In this document: positions 46,769 to 58,022 of the stretch, in pieces
Layout of the letters: each line of letters begins with the position of its first letter
Numbering within the stretch: position 1 is the first letter of the stretch
Origin: Rhizophagus irregularis
Lineage: Eukaryota; Glomeromycota; Glomeromycetes; Glomerales; Glomeraceae
Direction: 5' to 3'
Assembly: GCF_026210795.1 (NCBI RefSeq)
Contig: NC_089440.1
Coordinates: 3,162,001 to 3,226,000 of the forward strand
Length of the DNA stretch: 64,000 nucleotides
The notes under the pieces: model-generated
Databases searched by the model: none
The model's input: the letters and a program-made list of their open reading frames with translations, nothing else
What the model was told of the DNA's origin: nothing
Made by a program: the position numbers and the translations under genes

Positions 46769-48586
46769 ATGGATTTCAATTCTAATAATGAAAATCAGAA
46801 CAAACGAAATCGTTACTTTAATATTATATTCTTAGGGATATTTCTTACTGAAATTATAATTTACATTATAGGCATAGTTATATTACCAATAAGATCAGAT
46901 TGGTTGATTATACTTGTCTCTGTAATCTTTATATCAGGAATTTATACCGTAAGTTACTTTCTTTTACTAACATTTTTTTATTTTTATATTTAATATATTA
47001 AAAAATTTTTCTATTTCATTTATAAAATAGTTTTTTAAAAAAACTTTATTTTATTTATCAGCTTTTTGTGTGGTAAATATGATACAATGTATTATTTTAA
47101 TTGATTTTGTGTGTCTTTATCGTTACAAAATACTCCATAAGGGCAACTATTTCTTGAAATATGGTAATTATTACGATGTTCTTTTATTGTCAAGTACTAT
47201 ACTAATTTATATTTCTTCATTATCATTATCATCAATTTACGTTAATTCTCTAATAACATTATTAAAAAAAAAAATTTCACGTAAAGTTACAAAACCTAAC
47301 GTCTTTAAAAAGTTTTACGAAGATGGCGTATTTGACGTATTAGAAAATGAGAAGAAATACATATCAACATTTATTATTCCAAATATTATTGCTATTTTTT
47401 TAATAATAGTTTTTATTAATCTATATAATGTATTAATTTTTATGACGTGGAAAAATGAGTAAGTTGAAATTCATCTTTTTAGTAAATTTTTAAGCAATTT
47501 TTTTTTTTTTAATAATTTATTAAATTTAGATACTGGGATTTTATTTCACGTACCAAAATCTTAATACCAAATGATAAGATAAAAAGTAAGTATTATTTGT
47601 TATAAAAATTATCTATTAGTATTAGTTAGTACTAATTTATAATCCTTTTTTTTTTAACATAATTATGTATATTAATATTAGAATCTTATATTATATATAA
47701 ATTTTATAATTTCTTATTATATATATTATTAAATCTTATTGTTATATTTAATCTATTCGATATTTACGATATTTTCTCTATTACAAGTATGTATGGTGTA
47801 ACTTTTTCGTCACTATTTACTTTATTTATTTTAACGTTCAATTTGAAAATTGTAGGTTCAAATTCATCATCTACTGACTTAGATTTAAGTATAATTATTA
47901 AAGCGATAAAAATTTTGTCATTATTTACTTTAGCATTAAGTTTAAAAATTGTAAGTATATTTATTTAATCTTTTAACCTTATTTTAACATAAAATTTATT
48001 AATTTTTATTTTTTAATAAATTTAATTAGATTAGAAAAGAATTAAAATTTGGTATTTTTTTAATTTATGGTTCTCTTATTGTACAAGGTCTTTGTTTTTA
48101 TTTTTGGTTAGATGTTCAGAAGTATTCTGAGGTAGACAATATGATAAATATGCTTTCGATAAACAATAGAATGCCTGCGCTTACGCTAAGCAGTAAGTTA
48201 TTATCAAATTTAAATTTACAAATCCACTGTAATTAACAATTATTATTATAGGAATCTTAGGAATAATTTTATTAGGATTGACGTTTGTAAATACAATTTT
48301 ATGTCATCTAAACTTTGGTAAACATCATATATTTCTCTGTAAGTGTTGTTCAATATTTCATTTTTATTTATTTTGGAATTTCAATACTTATCATTCAATA
48401 TTCATCTAATTTTTAGTGAAGTTTTTTAATCCTAACTTGGATAAGGAGTTTGAGTACTTAAATGATATGGATGACGACGACGATGATGACGAGGAAGAAG
48501 AAGAAAAGGATGAAAAAATTTCTGAGAAATTAAACCGATATTGGAAATTTATTAAAAAACTTAGTCGAATAGGTCAAGAACATTAA
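46769..48586 (+). CDS. Membrane protein B2 (polytopic, acidic tail)
   Basis: Seven exons: 46769-46948, 47031-47458, 47530-47585, 47682-47950, 48030-48192, 48252-48338, 48417-48586, all GT-AG and in frame (450 residues). Exon 1: polar N-terminus then IIFLGIFLTEIIIYIIGIVI and a second helix. Exon 2: LSAFCVVNMIQCIILIDFVC, two further hydrophobic segments and a basic loop (KKKISRKVTKPNVFKKFYED), ending WKNE. Exons 4-6 add about four hydrophobic segments, making roughly eight or nine spans. Exon 7: FNPNLDKEFEY, a DDDDDDDEEEEE run, then KISEKLNRYWKFIKK. Exon 4 is about 70 nt longer than in B3 because the SLFTL...LKI segment is repeated. No family recognised. Confidence 0.82.
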
Positions 48587-48717
48587 ATTTATGAATTAAT
48601 TTATTTATTTGTTTGTTTATTTATTTTTTACTATTTTCAAATTTTTTTTAACATCCATTATATTTAAATTAAAATTCATTCTAAAATAAATAAATTCTAT
48701 AATTTGTGAAATTTATT

Positions 48718-49260
48718 AATCTCCCGGCACATGCCTTCGTCTTTGAAAATATATGTGAAAAAAACTTTAAGACGAACTTCATTGGATTGAGTAGTTGTTC
48801 TAGTTTTGGATTTAATTCCAATTTATATTCTAAACTTCCATAATTGTCTTCATAATCAAAAATGATCGGTTTATAAGATATAAAATAAGCACTTCCAAGA
48901 TAAAGTATTCTCTATTATTATTATAATATATATAATTATTGAAAATTAATTTAGGATTGCCATCACGACAGTAAATTATTAGGAATAGTATGAGAGTTAC
49001 AAAAAAAGATCACTAAAATTATGAAATATGTTTTCACTCATATTATTATTGAGATTAGTAGTGATTTTCAGCCAAGACCAAAAAGTTCATCTGTTACATA
49101 TCCTCCATAAAAATAAGACAAACTGACAATTTGACGGTATATTGTATCATTGTTTATTGTAAAATGAACAATACTTTTGTTATTTAATTTACCGTAGAAT
49201 AAGAGGATGATGGTTAGTTAGGATTTACATAATTACACTCAATGAAGCGAGCATTAGGTT
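48718..49260 (-). pseudogene. Relic of an A gene (exon 2)
   Basis: On the minus strand pieces equivalent to LGSAYFISYKPIIFDYED, NPKLEQLL and NEVRLKVFFT line up with exon 2 of A1-A3, followed by broken NLNNRQIV-like upstream parts. Bases are missing throughout and exons 3-5 are absent. A fourth pair may once have stood here, pointing left like the others. Confidence 0.6.
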
Positions 49261-50440
49261 TCTTCTTTGTAACTCCCCTATATTTGTTTACATTATAGCA
49301 AAGCGTTCACTTATGAATAAAAAAAAAATTTTTTTTTTTGTTATCATGATTTCTGCGCGTTAATTGTCCTGAGCATTAGCGAAGGAGATTCTACTGTACT
49401 GATTTTGCGGTAACCCATGCAATTTTCCTTCCATCCGCTGACGTCACCTCACATTTTAGCCCTTGCTTTCCTTTTTTGATACCTTGTAACTGATGATTTT
49501 GTAATTGCTTATGTTACCACCAATTTATGACATTTGGTAGGTAGTAACAGAAAGAAGAATAAGGATCGGTAGGGTAGTGGTAAGGTAATGTGGCGATAAA
49601 TAACTAATAATAAGATGAAAGTATACGCGGTGAATGATAATGGACGATTATAAGCGATGATCAGCAAGGTAATGGTTAGGATAGTGTGTTTATAATATCA
49701 ATTAATTGTAAGTGTATGTAGTAAAGCAACGATGTATAACGAAAGTTAACAAATGTTAATAAATGATACGAAACAACAATAATAAACAATGTGATAAAAC
49801 GTGTATCAATAATTCGGAAGCAAATCGACAGGTTTATTCATAAAAAAAAATACGATATTACTGCCTCAACCGGCGCTCTGTAATATCCGTATATCTACTA
49901 TACAATAAAACTAGACGAATTCTAACTGAACTATACTTCTATCCTTCAACACCAGTCCTTTATATAACATTAAATTTTTTAGGACGATTCTGTCCTTCGG
50001 ACATAATTGTCTCCCGGCCAATATCGTCTCCCGGCCAATTGTGGCGATCTGGGCACATTTGTCTATACAGCCACTTATATTCAGCCACTTTATATCGCTA
50101 AGCTTCCGCTTTTTTATCTAATCTATAAACAACCAAAAACAACTACAAGTAATCTATCTAAAAATAACTAAAAATAACTAAAAGATAAAAATAGAAAAAA
50201 AATAAAAATAAAAAAATAAAAATAAGAAAAAATATCCCGTGACACCAGCATTAATAAATTTAACTAGCAAACAATCAAAATTAAAACGCAATCTTAATCT
50301 CAAGCTAACCTTAATCCTAATCTCAATCCAATCTCAATCAGGGCTCAGGGGATTTGTGAAGACGCCCAATATACTATTGTTATTGACGGGCTTGCTTAAT
50401 AATTGTATGATGTAGCACATCGTCAGTTCGTGCCACCCGT
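49261..50440. other. Repeat-rich spacer with a possible LTR
   Basis: 49365-49480 is the dispersed repeat shared with 20215-20360. From about 49515 (TGTTACCACC) to about 50246 (CCCGTGACA) the DNA is less AT-rich with repeated GTCTCCCGGCCAAT and an A-rich end. It begins TG and ends CA like a solo LTR, but I found no target duplication and no internal coding. Confidence 0.4.
49365..49480 (+). repeat. Dispersed repeat (partner at 20215-20360)
   Basis: GTCCTGAGCATTAGCGAAGG and GGTAACCCATGCAATTTTCC match the other copy in order; both end in a GACGTCA-like motif. Confidence 0.65.
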
Positions 50441-50520
50441 ATAATAATAATTTCAGCAAGAAATATTCCTAAGAATATAATATTAAAGTAACGATTTCGT
50501 TTATGAAATCTATTTTTTTT
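50441..50520 (-). pseudogene. Relic of gene B exon 1, inverted
   Basis: The minus strand reads as the start of gene B (AAACGAAATCGTTACTTTAA, TATTCTTAGGAATATTTCTT GCTGAAATTAT). The start codon is ATA, and codons after it are missing. Its upstream side (50521-50570, ending CAGTCGCC on plus) matches 55721-55775. Orientation opposite to B1-B3. Confidence 0.65.
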
Positions 50521-50882
50521 TAACTTTTGATAGAAAGTGTATTTTATTTTATAATCATTCAGTCGCCGAGAAAACCAAACCTGTACGGTAAGTTTTTTTT
50601 TTTTGCAAGTTTGTTTATTATCTTATCATATCAGTCAGTATTTTGTTATTATTATTGTTTCTCATTGTTTTCTAATTATAAATATGAAATAACAAAACAA
50701 CAACAATAATAATATTATTATTAGACTTATGTGTATTGGAAAATTAAGTTCATAATAAAAAGTATGTATTTCGCTAATAGGTTGTCTTGGATTTTAGTTA
50801 TAATTTATTATATACTTTGGGACTTTCTGTAATTATCTGACACACCCAAACATTTTTGGGCCGGGATTTCTTTTTGAAAATA

Positions 50883-51450
50883 CACAGGCAATCGCGATAA
50901 ATAGGATCTTCGATAAACCGGGACTTTACTAATAAAATCTGGTATATCGCGATTGTTTTAATATGACAGATTTGGTTCTGAGAGAAAAATCTGAAATAAC
51001 ACCAAATCCGATACTATTTCATAAGTCGGATTTGATTCTATATCAGTTATATCAAAAAAAATCTTGATATATCGAATTTTTCCAAATTTGGCGTTAATGT
51101 ATCCTTAAAATTGCTTGATTCCAGCCGAAATGGTTAATTTTGACCAGAATTAAAATTAATCATTTTATACCGAAATCTTTTACAAATAGTGCTAAGATTT
51201 TTTGATATATATCGGATATCTTGATATGCAATCGCCTGTGGTATAGCAGATAGTTCTTTTATATTAATAAAATTATATTTCGTTTTTGAATTTTAAAATT
51301 TTGAACGAAAAATCACGTGATATCTTGGTATTTCTGATTTTTCGTATATTTTATATAAATCCGGTTTAGCAAGATTTTTTCGATATATTGGATGTCTTGA
51401 TAGATATTTTTACTGGAACCAACTGATCCGATTTATCGAGATTGCCTGTG
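50883..51450. mobile_element. 568-bp Tc1/mariner-like MITE
   Basis: Ends CACAGGCAATCGCGATAAAT and ATTTATCGAGATTGCCTGTG are inverted repeats of 20 bp with two mismatches, flanked by TA on both sides. Internal GATATATCG motifs and an inner CAATCGCCTGTG copy suggest nested or degenerate ends. No transposase. It interrupts the shared 3' flank of the A genes. Confidence 0.85.
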
Positions 51451-51678
51451 TACATTTCGGAAATTAATATAATGATAATTAAAAACATAAACTCCATATT
51501 CAAATAAAAAACATTACCTGTTACCGTTAACTTCAATACTATTAATAACAAAGCTTTTGATATGATTATACAATGTGATTATACAACTAAAAAATTTCAA
51601 ATTGAAAATCCTAGAACAAATATATAAAGAAAATAAAAGTAACAAATAAATATTTAAACTAAAATAATTGAACATTCA

Positions 51679-53152
51679 TTAAACTAAAGAAGCATTAAGT
51701 TCTGTATTTTCTGTATTTTCATTATCTTGTCTACCGTATTTTTTAAGGAGTTTTTTATGTTTAGTTCTAACATCTTTAATTTTCTTTAAATAATAATCAT
51801 CTAAATAATAATCTTGTAATAAAGATTCCAAAATTTGAACCCTTTCCTCTAAAGAAGATCCTTCAGGCCTTTTATTAACCTTTTCAACTAATGGAATACC
51901 AGCAGATGAAACATATTTTTTTGCAAAATATTTTTTTAAACTTTTTCTACATTGCGTGCAAGAAAAAAGATATTTTTGCGCCAAACCCCTTTTATTAAAA
52001 AGAAAAAAAAAAAAGTTTTTATATATAAAAAATTTCCTAATTATTAATAAGTAATATATACTAATTACCATGGTTTATGTCTTTGCATTCCAAAAAACAA
52101 ATAAAAGATTCCTATAAATTGTGTTAATTTTATTATAAACCTGTGTATGTATATATTTTTTTCGAACGTGATTTGTAGCTTACCGGCTATAGCACCATAG
52201 AAACCTCCAAGTTTAGATATTAAGTCTGTGTCTAATAAAATTAAAATTATATTAAATTAATCTGAATAATTAATAAATATAGGTGTATAATATATACTTA
52301 CAATCATATTTTCTCGTTGTTTCAAATCTAGCAATTCTCGGATCTGAAAGCAGTAAAACTTTAACACGAACTTCATTGGATTCTAATTGTATGGGTAGTT
52401 GTTCTAATCGCGGATTCAATTCCAATATATATTTTATATCTTCATTGCTAACAATAATCGGTTTGTAAGATATAAAATAAGCTCTTCCTAGGTAAAGTGA
52501 AAAATGAGCTGTTTCTATGTCATAATTATCATCATTGTTAATAATATTATTTTTATTACTGTTGACATTATATTTATCAGTATTGAAAATTAGATAAGAC
52601 TCGTCGGTAATAGAAAAATATTGTAATGATTCAAAATTTAAAGACAATAAATTATTAGGAATAGTATGAGGGTTACAATAAGGATCACTAAAATTGCGAG
52701 GTATAGTTTCACTAATATTATTGTTGATATTAGTAGTGATATTTAGCCAAGAATAAGAAGAATAAGAAGAATAATAATTCAAGCTAATATTCTGATGGTT
52801 TATTGTTTCGTTGGTTAACGTCGGATTTGCTCCATAAGATTCAGAGTTAAATTCAACTTTATTAACCCCGTTGGAAATTCCGGTACATATACTCATGTTA
52901 AGACTATGTCCTATTTTTTCAAAAATATGTGTTATTTTATTTATTGTTAATTTTCAATCCTTTACAAAAAAAAATTTTTTGTTTCTTACCATAAATACTT
53001 TCAAATTTAATATCAATAGAAGCCTTGGTGTCAATTTTTAGAAATTGAATGAATGAATAATATACGATTATCCCGGTGAGAATAATAGCAAAAAAATCTC
53101 GAAAAAATCTGAACCAAACTGGTTCAGTTGATCGATAATTGTAAAAAAACAT
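51679..53152 (-). CDS. Membrane protein A3
   Basis: Exons 53152-52990, 52910-52302, 52231-52184, 52111-52069, 51988-51679 (390 residues). N-terminus MFFYNYRSTEPVWFRF, then membrane helix 1. Exon 2 encodes 203 residues, the longest of the three: the extra length is an Asn/Asp-rich stretch (NVNSNKNNIINNDDNYDIE) before AHFSLYLGRAYFISYKP. Helix 2 is LGGFYGAIAGIFYLFFGM. The tail has SCTQCRKSLKKYFAKKYVSS and the coiled coil; it is six residues shorter than in A1 and A2, with most of the loss near KKYGRQDNENTE. Splice phases match the paralogs. Likely functional; family unknown. Head to head with B3. Confidence 0.85.
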
Positions 53153-53396
53153 TTTAATCTTTTAATTTTATTATATAAATAATTTCTTACTTTTTTTTGA
53201 AAGAACGTTTTGAAGCGTTTTTATTATGAACTGATGCACATCAGGCTAATATTTTTTTTGGAAAACCATATTTATAATTGGAATGATTATCACAAATAAA
53301 GTTACTTTTAAATTTCTTTCCTTTTGTGGCTTTGAATTATTTGATCTACATATACGGCTATACGTAAAAAAAATTTTTTTTTTTTTTAAAAAAAAA
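53153..53396. promoter_or_regulatory. Bidirectional promoter region of pair A3/B3
   Basis: 244 bp between start codons. The A side (TTTAATCTTTTAATTTTATT) resembles that of A2. The stretch ATTATGAACTGATGCACATC resembles ATTATGAACTGAAATTTTAC upstream of A2. Function inferred from position. Confidence 0.45.
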
Positions 53397-55162
53397 ATGG
53401 ATTTCGGTTTGAATAACGAGAGAAAGAATAAACGAAATCATTTCCTTAATATTATATTCCTAGGAATATTTCTCGCTGAAATTATAATTTATATTATAGG
53501 CATAGTTATATTACCAATAAGAACGGATTGGTTGATTTCATTCGCCTCTGTATTCTTTGTGTCAGGAATTTATACTGTAAGTTTATGCTTTCTTTTACTA
53601 ACTTTATTACTTTCATATTTATTATACTAATAATTCATTTTATTTCGTTCATAAAATAGTTTTTTAAAAAAACTTTACTTTATTTATTAGCTTTTTGTGT
53701 AGTAAATATTATACAATGTATTATTTTAATTGATATTGTGCAATATTTTGCTTTTGGTGGTATAACAAATGTAACATTATGTAATATAATTTATGTATAT
53801 TCGTTATCATTAATTTTGTGTCAATTTTCTCTAACATTATTTAAAAAAAAATTTTCATGTAAAGTCGCAAGACCTGACGTTGTCAAAAAGTTCTTACATG
53901 GGATTGGTGAGAAGGAATACAGAATGACATTTATTATTCCAAATATTATTGCTGGTGGGCTAATAATATTTTTTGTTTTTTTATATATTATATTAATTAT
54001 TATGATGTGGAAAAATAAGTAAGTTGAGATTAATCTTTTTAGTAAATTTTTTAAGCAATATTTTTTTAATGATTTATTAATTTAGGTACTGGAATGCTAT
54101 TTCACGTACCAATATTTCAATACTAGATATGCCAAGTGTGATAAAAAGTAAGTATTTATATCTGTAATAAAAAATTATTTATTATTACTAATTCATAATC
54201 ACTTTTTATTAACATATATACTTATATTTTTTAATATTAGAATCTTATATTACATACAAATTTTATAATTTCTTATTGTATATAATATTATATCTTATTG
54301 TCGTATTTAACCTAATTGGTATGAGTAATAGTCTTTCCTTATTAAAGGGTACATATGGTGTTGTAGATTTACTTGTTGGTATAAGTATTATAGTGACTAA
54401 TTTTTTGTCATTATTTACTTTAACATTAAGTTTAATAATTGTAAGATATTTTATTTATTTAATATGTAAAACCACCCGGCGGTGTCACGTGATTGTAATA
54501 ATATATAATTTGTTTTTTTGTTTCAAAAAAGGAATTTGTATGTCGATTACTTAATTAATAATCACGTGACACCGACCACAAACTCCTTTAATATAAAAAT
54601 TTAACTTTTTAAATTTAATTTTAGATTAAAAAAGAATTAAAGTGTAGTGTTTTTTTAATTTATATTGCTCTTATATTACAAGCTATTTTTGTTTTTTTTA
54701 TGGCAAATTATCTTATGATAACCGGTAAGTTATTATTTTAAAATATCAAATTTAAATTTAAATCTAAAAATCTATTGTAATTTACAATTATTATTACAGG
54801 AATCTTATTATTAACTTTATCCGGATTGACACTTATAAATACATTTTTATGTCACCGAAACTTTGGTAAAAATTTTATATTTTACGGTAAGTATTTCATT
54901 TATTTATTTTTGGAATATCAATAATCATTACTCAGTATTCATCTATTTTAATTTAGTCGAGTCAATGAAATTTAACCCTAACTTGGACAAGGAGTTTGAA
55001 TATTCAAATGATTTGGATGACGACGACGATGATGATGGGGAGGAGGAGGAGGAGGAGGAGGAGGAGGAAAAAGATGAAAAGATTTCTGAAAAATTAAAAC
55101 GATATTGGAAATTTATTAAAAAAACTTTTTATGATGTTTTTATTCCATTAATTGAAGAATAA
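53397..55162 (+). CDS. Membrane protein B3 (polytopic, acidic tail)
   Basis: Exons 53397-53576, 53660-54018, 54086-54147, 54241-54440, 54625-54724, 54800-54886, 54957-55162 (397 residues, in frame throughout). I start at MDFGLNNERK (53397) because exon 1 is then 180 nt as in B1 and B2; an in-frame Met at 53283 would add an unlikely Phe/Lys-rich leader. Exon 1 has two helices (IIFLGIFLAEIIIYIIGIVI, then after RTDW). Exon 2 has three hydrophobic stretches with a KKKFSCKVARPDVVKKF loop, and exons 4-6 about three more. The tail carries seven Asp, Gly, then nine Glu encoded by GAC/GAT and GAG runs, then KLKRYWKFIKKTF. Intron 4 holds a MITE-like inverted repeat. Family unknown. Confidence 0.82.
54475..54580. 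mobile_element. Small inverted-repeat element in intron 4 of B3
   Basis: CGGCGGTGTCACGTGATTGT at 54479 pairs with AATCACGTGACACCGACC ending near 54576. It is absent from the corresponding introns of B1 and B2, which are about 70-80 nt. Size about 100 bp; target duplication not resolved. Confidence 0.65.
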
Positions 55163-55629
55163 TCTTAAAACATTCATAAAACATTCAATTCATGAATTAA
55201 ATAAAATATATTTATATTTTTTTACTATTATTTTATTTTATTTTTTAATAATAAAGAGATTGGAAATAGTCTTCTTTATATTAACGGGCAATAATTCTGT
55301 ATTGATGCTTCATTTATATCATCTTATAGACAAAAAATCTTTTGTTTTCATATCTATAAATGATCACATTCATTGTGTTAAATTCAGGTAAAAAATCTTG
55401 TAGCAGTTACTATTAAAGAATGATGTAACCCCCCTACTACCTTAATAACTTTGAATTCATTTCACTATTTTCTTTCAAAATTCTGAAAGAGTTATCCCAA
55501 ATAATTACATCTTTCATGTAACAGAATGCTTTTTCTAATATAAAAAGTATTCAGATTTTGACGACAATAATAAGTTTATTCTTGGATACATTTCCATAAG
55601 AAAAAAATTTTTTCCTTTTAAAATAAATT
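55163..55629. other. Downstream flank of B3
   Basis: No gene seen; the open frame at 55152-55391 overlaps the B3 terminus and has no support. Confidence 0.45.
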
Positions 55630-55775
55630 TTGTAATATTCCCAAGAATATATTATATATTAAAGTAACGATTTCGTTTATTTCGCTTATTTTTTTTTTTA
55701 TTATTCGAATTGAAATCCATTTTTTTTATAACTTTTGATAGAAAGTGTATTTTGTCTTATTATCATTCAGTCGCC
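55630..55775 (-). pseudogene. Relic of gene B exon 1 and its upstream region, inverted
   Basis: Minus strand: an ATG at 55720 reads MDFNSNN then loses frame, with GAAATCGTTACTTTAATAT and TTCTTGGGAATATT following as in B2. Upstream (55721-55775) ACTTTTGATAGAAAGTGTAT and CAGTCGCC match 50521-50570. So at least two inverted B 5' ends lie beside pair 3. Confidence 0.65.
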
Positions 55776-55889
55776 TTCTTAATTTTATAAATTAACGTGA
55801 TTTGCATATGCCTTGTCACATGAAAAATTAAATTTTGGTTAGTGATCACGGGCTATTTCCAAAATAGGAGTGTGAAAATTAGGAACTTA

Positions 55890-56510
55890 ATATTTGACGT
55901 TGCCAGAACTACATAAGGTTAAAGCCCATGCAGATAATCAGTACCATAATTTGTTAGATAAGAGAATTAAGGAGCATTTCCAAGATATTCATAGGACTTA
56001 TACGATTGATGTGAATTATACGATTGTTTGGGGCGATATATTGATAGAAAAACAATTACGACGTTTTGTAAGACATTACACTGAAATTTGTAATATAGAA
56101 GATTTTCTGAAGCTTAATAGAAATTTGAAACAAATGTAGACTGGAGGGTGACTTTCGAATATTTGAAAGAAAGTGAACAAGCATTAGTTACGTCATTTTG
56201 GACAACAAAGTGAAGAAGAAAATAGATACAAAGGTTGATAGAAGAGATTCCAACCATAGAACAATGTAAAAAATCTATGTACGAAAAATATAAAAATTGG
56301 ATTTGCGTTCGTTGTAGAAGAAAAAGAGAAACTTTTAACCACGTTTGGTTGTGTAATGCTCAAAAGAAAAAGATTAAAGATATTATTAAAAGAGCGTTCT
56401 CTTTTATGTATGAAGAAATCAATAAAGTTCAATAAATATAAGGTCGATAGTTCGGAATGGTATCAGTTGCTAAATGCTGAAAGTTTACAAAACTATTCGC
56501 CAGCAAAGTT
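55890..56510 (+). pseudogene. LINE-type RNase H and C-terminal zinc motif, broken
   Basis: Reads LHKVKAHADNQYHNLLDK, the C-terminal end of an RNase H fold, then IVWGDILIEKQLRRFVRHYT and a stop at 56139. In another frame from 56235 it reads IEEIPTIEQCKKSMYEKYKN then WICVRCRRKRETFNHVWLCN, a CxxC...HxxxxC zinc motif. This arrangement is common at the 3' ends of reverse-transcriptase genes in these fungi. The reverse-transcriptase part is missing; a 5'-truncated, decayed LINE copy. Confidence 0.6.
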
Positions 56511-57349
56511 GATATGACTTTTATAGACAAAATTAAAGGCATATTTCCTTGAAATTATCTGATTTTTTGAAAAATAAAGTTAAAATGAGTTCTGTTGATA
56601 GGATTAAAGTAAGCTCAGCTTTTTTGGATTTCGTATATGATGAAACAAAGTTGATTTGGAAATAACGTTGTGATTTATAAATTGCCAAAGAAAAGGCGTT
56701 AGATATTAATAAAAAGAAAAAAGTAAACGCGAGCGGTGTTGGCTATGCTAATCAAAATAATAATGGAAATGTATCAAGTGCAAGCCAATTATCAAGGGCG
56801 AGGGGTTTGCAGAATAGTATATATTTCAATTGTGATTATTTGGATTTTATAATGCATGTGATCCAGTTTATTGATCGCTCTTTTTAATTCTTGTATTTTG
56901 CCCGTTTTCACTTTTACTTATAGTCCGTTTAAACTGGTTTGTCTGAGGTATTTTATGTATTAGTTATTTACTGATCTAGTAGTATGTAAATGGGTTATCA
57001 TCCGACCATTTATATACAGTAACTAATACTTATATTCTAGATATTTAGATTAGTATTATTGTTTAGTTTTTACTTTATTAACTGTAACGCCAAATTAAAC
57101 TAAAGACATGTATTTAAATTCCAATAAATTCTTAATGAAGTTTTTGTTAGCTAGTAAAAAAAAAACATAACCAATTCTTTCAATTATTTTACACTTAAAG
57201 AATCCATTTTTTTTACATCGCTTTATTATTTTTCGATTTTTTATTGCAAGTAATAATATGAATACTAATATAATTTTTAAATTATCGGATTAAAATTTGG
57301 ATGTATGAAGATGAAAGAAAAGAGAAATTTACATTTTTCACATTAAATA
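56511..57349. other. Spacer, probably LINE 3' region then AT-rich DNA
   Basis: 56511-56830 reads weakly like further decayed coding (KNKVKMSSVDRIKVSSAF) with no known domain. The rest has no recognisable feature. Confidence 0.4.
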
Positions 57350-57560
57350 AACTTGTAAATCTTAAACAAAAATTAATAAAGTTTTATATTGTAAAAATTG
57401 TTACGATAATGAAATTGATGAAGAAAAATATCGTATTCTATATGGAAGATATAAAGGATGTTCTCAAATAATGAAAATTCAATATTGATGTTCATCTTGT
57501 AATTCTTAACTTTTCAACAAGATTTTAATAAGTTGGACTAGTGTAAATAAATTTACAGCA
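57350..57560 (+). pseudogene. Kinase-family relic, opposite strand
   Basis: Plus-strand pieces CKNCYDNEIDEEKYRILYGR, YKGCSQIMK, CSSCNS and FNKTWTS-like remnants match, in order, the cysteine cluster before the kinase domain of copies 1-3 (YCDCYDKEIDINEKRRMEFG, CLSCN, FNKWTSGN). Stops interrupt it. The orientation is opposite to the three kinase genes. Confidence 0.6.
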
Positions 57561-58022
57561 TATATATATATATATATATCTGATGTTTCATAAATATTTA
57601 TAGAAAACTTCTCATTATCTTATACATATTTTGATATTATATATTTAAATGAATGTCAAGGCCCAAATTTTCTCATTTGTTTAACTAGTTCAAACAAAAA
57701 AATGTGATAGTGTGGAAGTTTTAGTGTTTTGCTTCTAATAAAAATATTTTTTTCGCGCCTAATGAACGCAATTCCCTTATTCATCATTTATTAAAGAGGA
57801 ATTTAAACCACTAAGTTTTTATACATGAGGTTTAGGTGATTATATATCAGTTCAACATTTAATTAAATTAATTATAAGATAAAGTACAGTAAAATACAAA
57901 ACTAAATAATGAATAAATAATAAATAAATTCCTATAATTACACAAATATTAAAGAATGTTAGTAACCAATGATTTGTTAACACAAATAATATTTTTTGTT
58001 AATATCCTAATTTTGGCTCAAA
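57561..58022. other. Spacer with a TA microsatellite
   Basis: A short (TA)n run lies at 57562-57580. Nothing else recognised. Confidence 0.45.

Noticed and set aside
49515-50246. Solo LTR
   Set aside because: TG...CA ends and moderate GC are suggestive, but no target duplication or second copy was found, so it is kept only as a candidate.
53283-53396. Upstream start for B3
   Set aside because: It would add a leader with long Phe and Lys runs absent from B1 and B2, and it falls in the shared promoter region.
38281-55162. B proteins as classical seven-span G-protein-coupled receptors
   Set aside because: The count of hydrophobic segments is closer to eight or nine and no family motif is visible.
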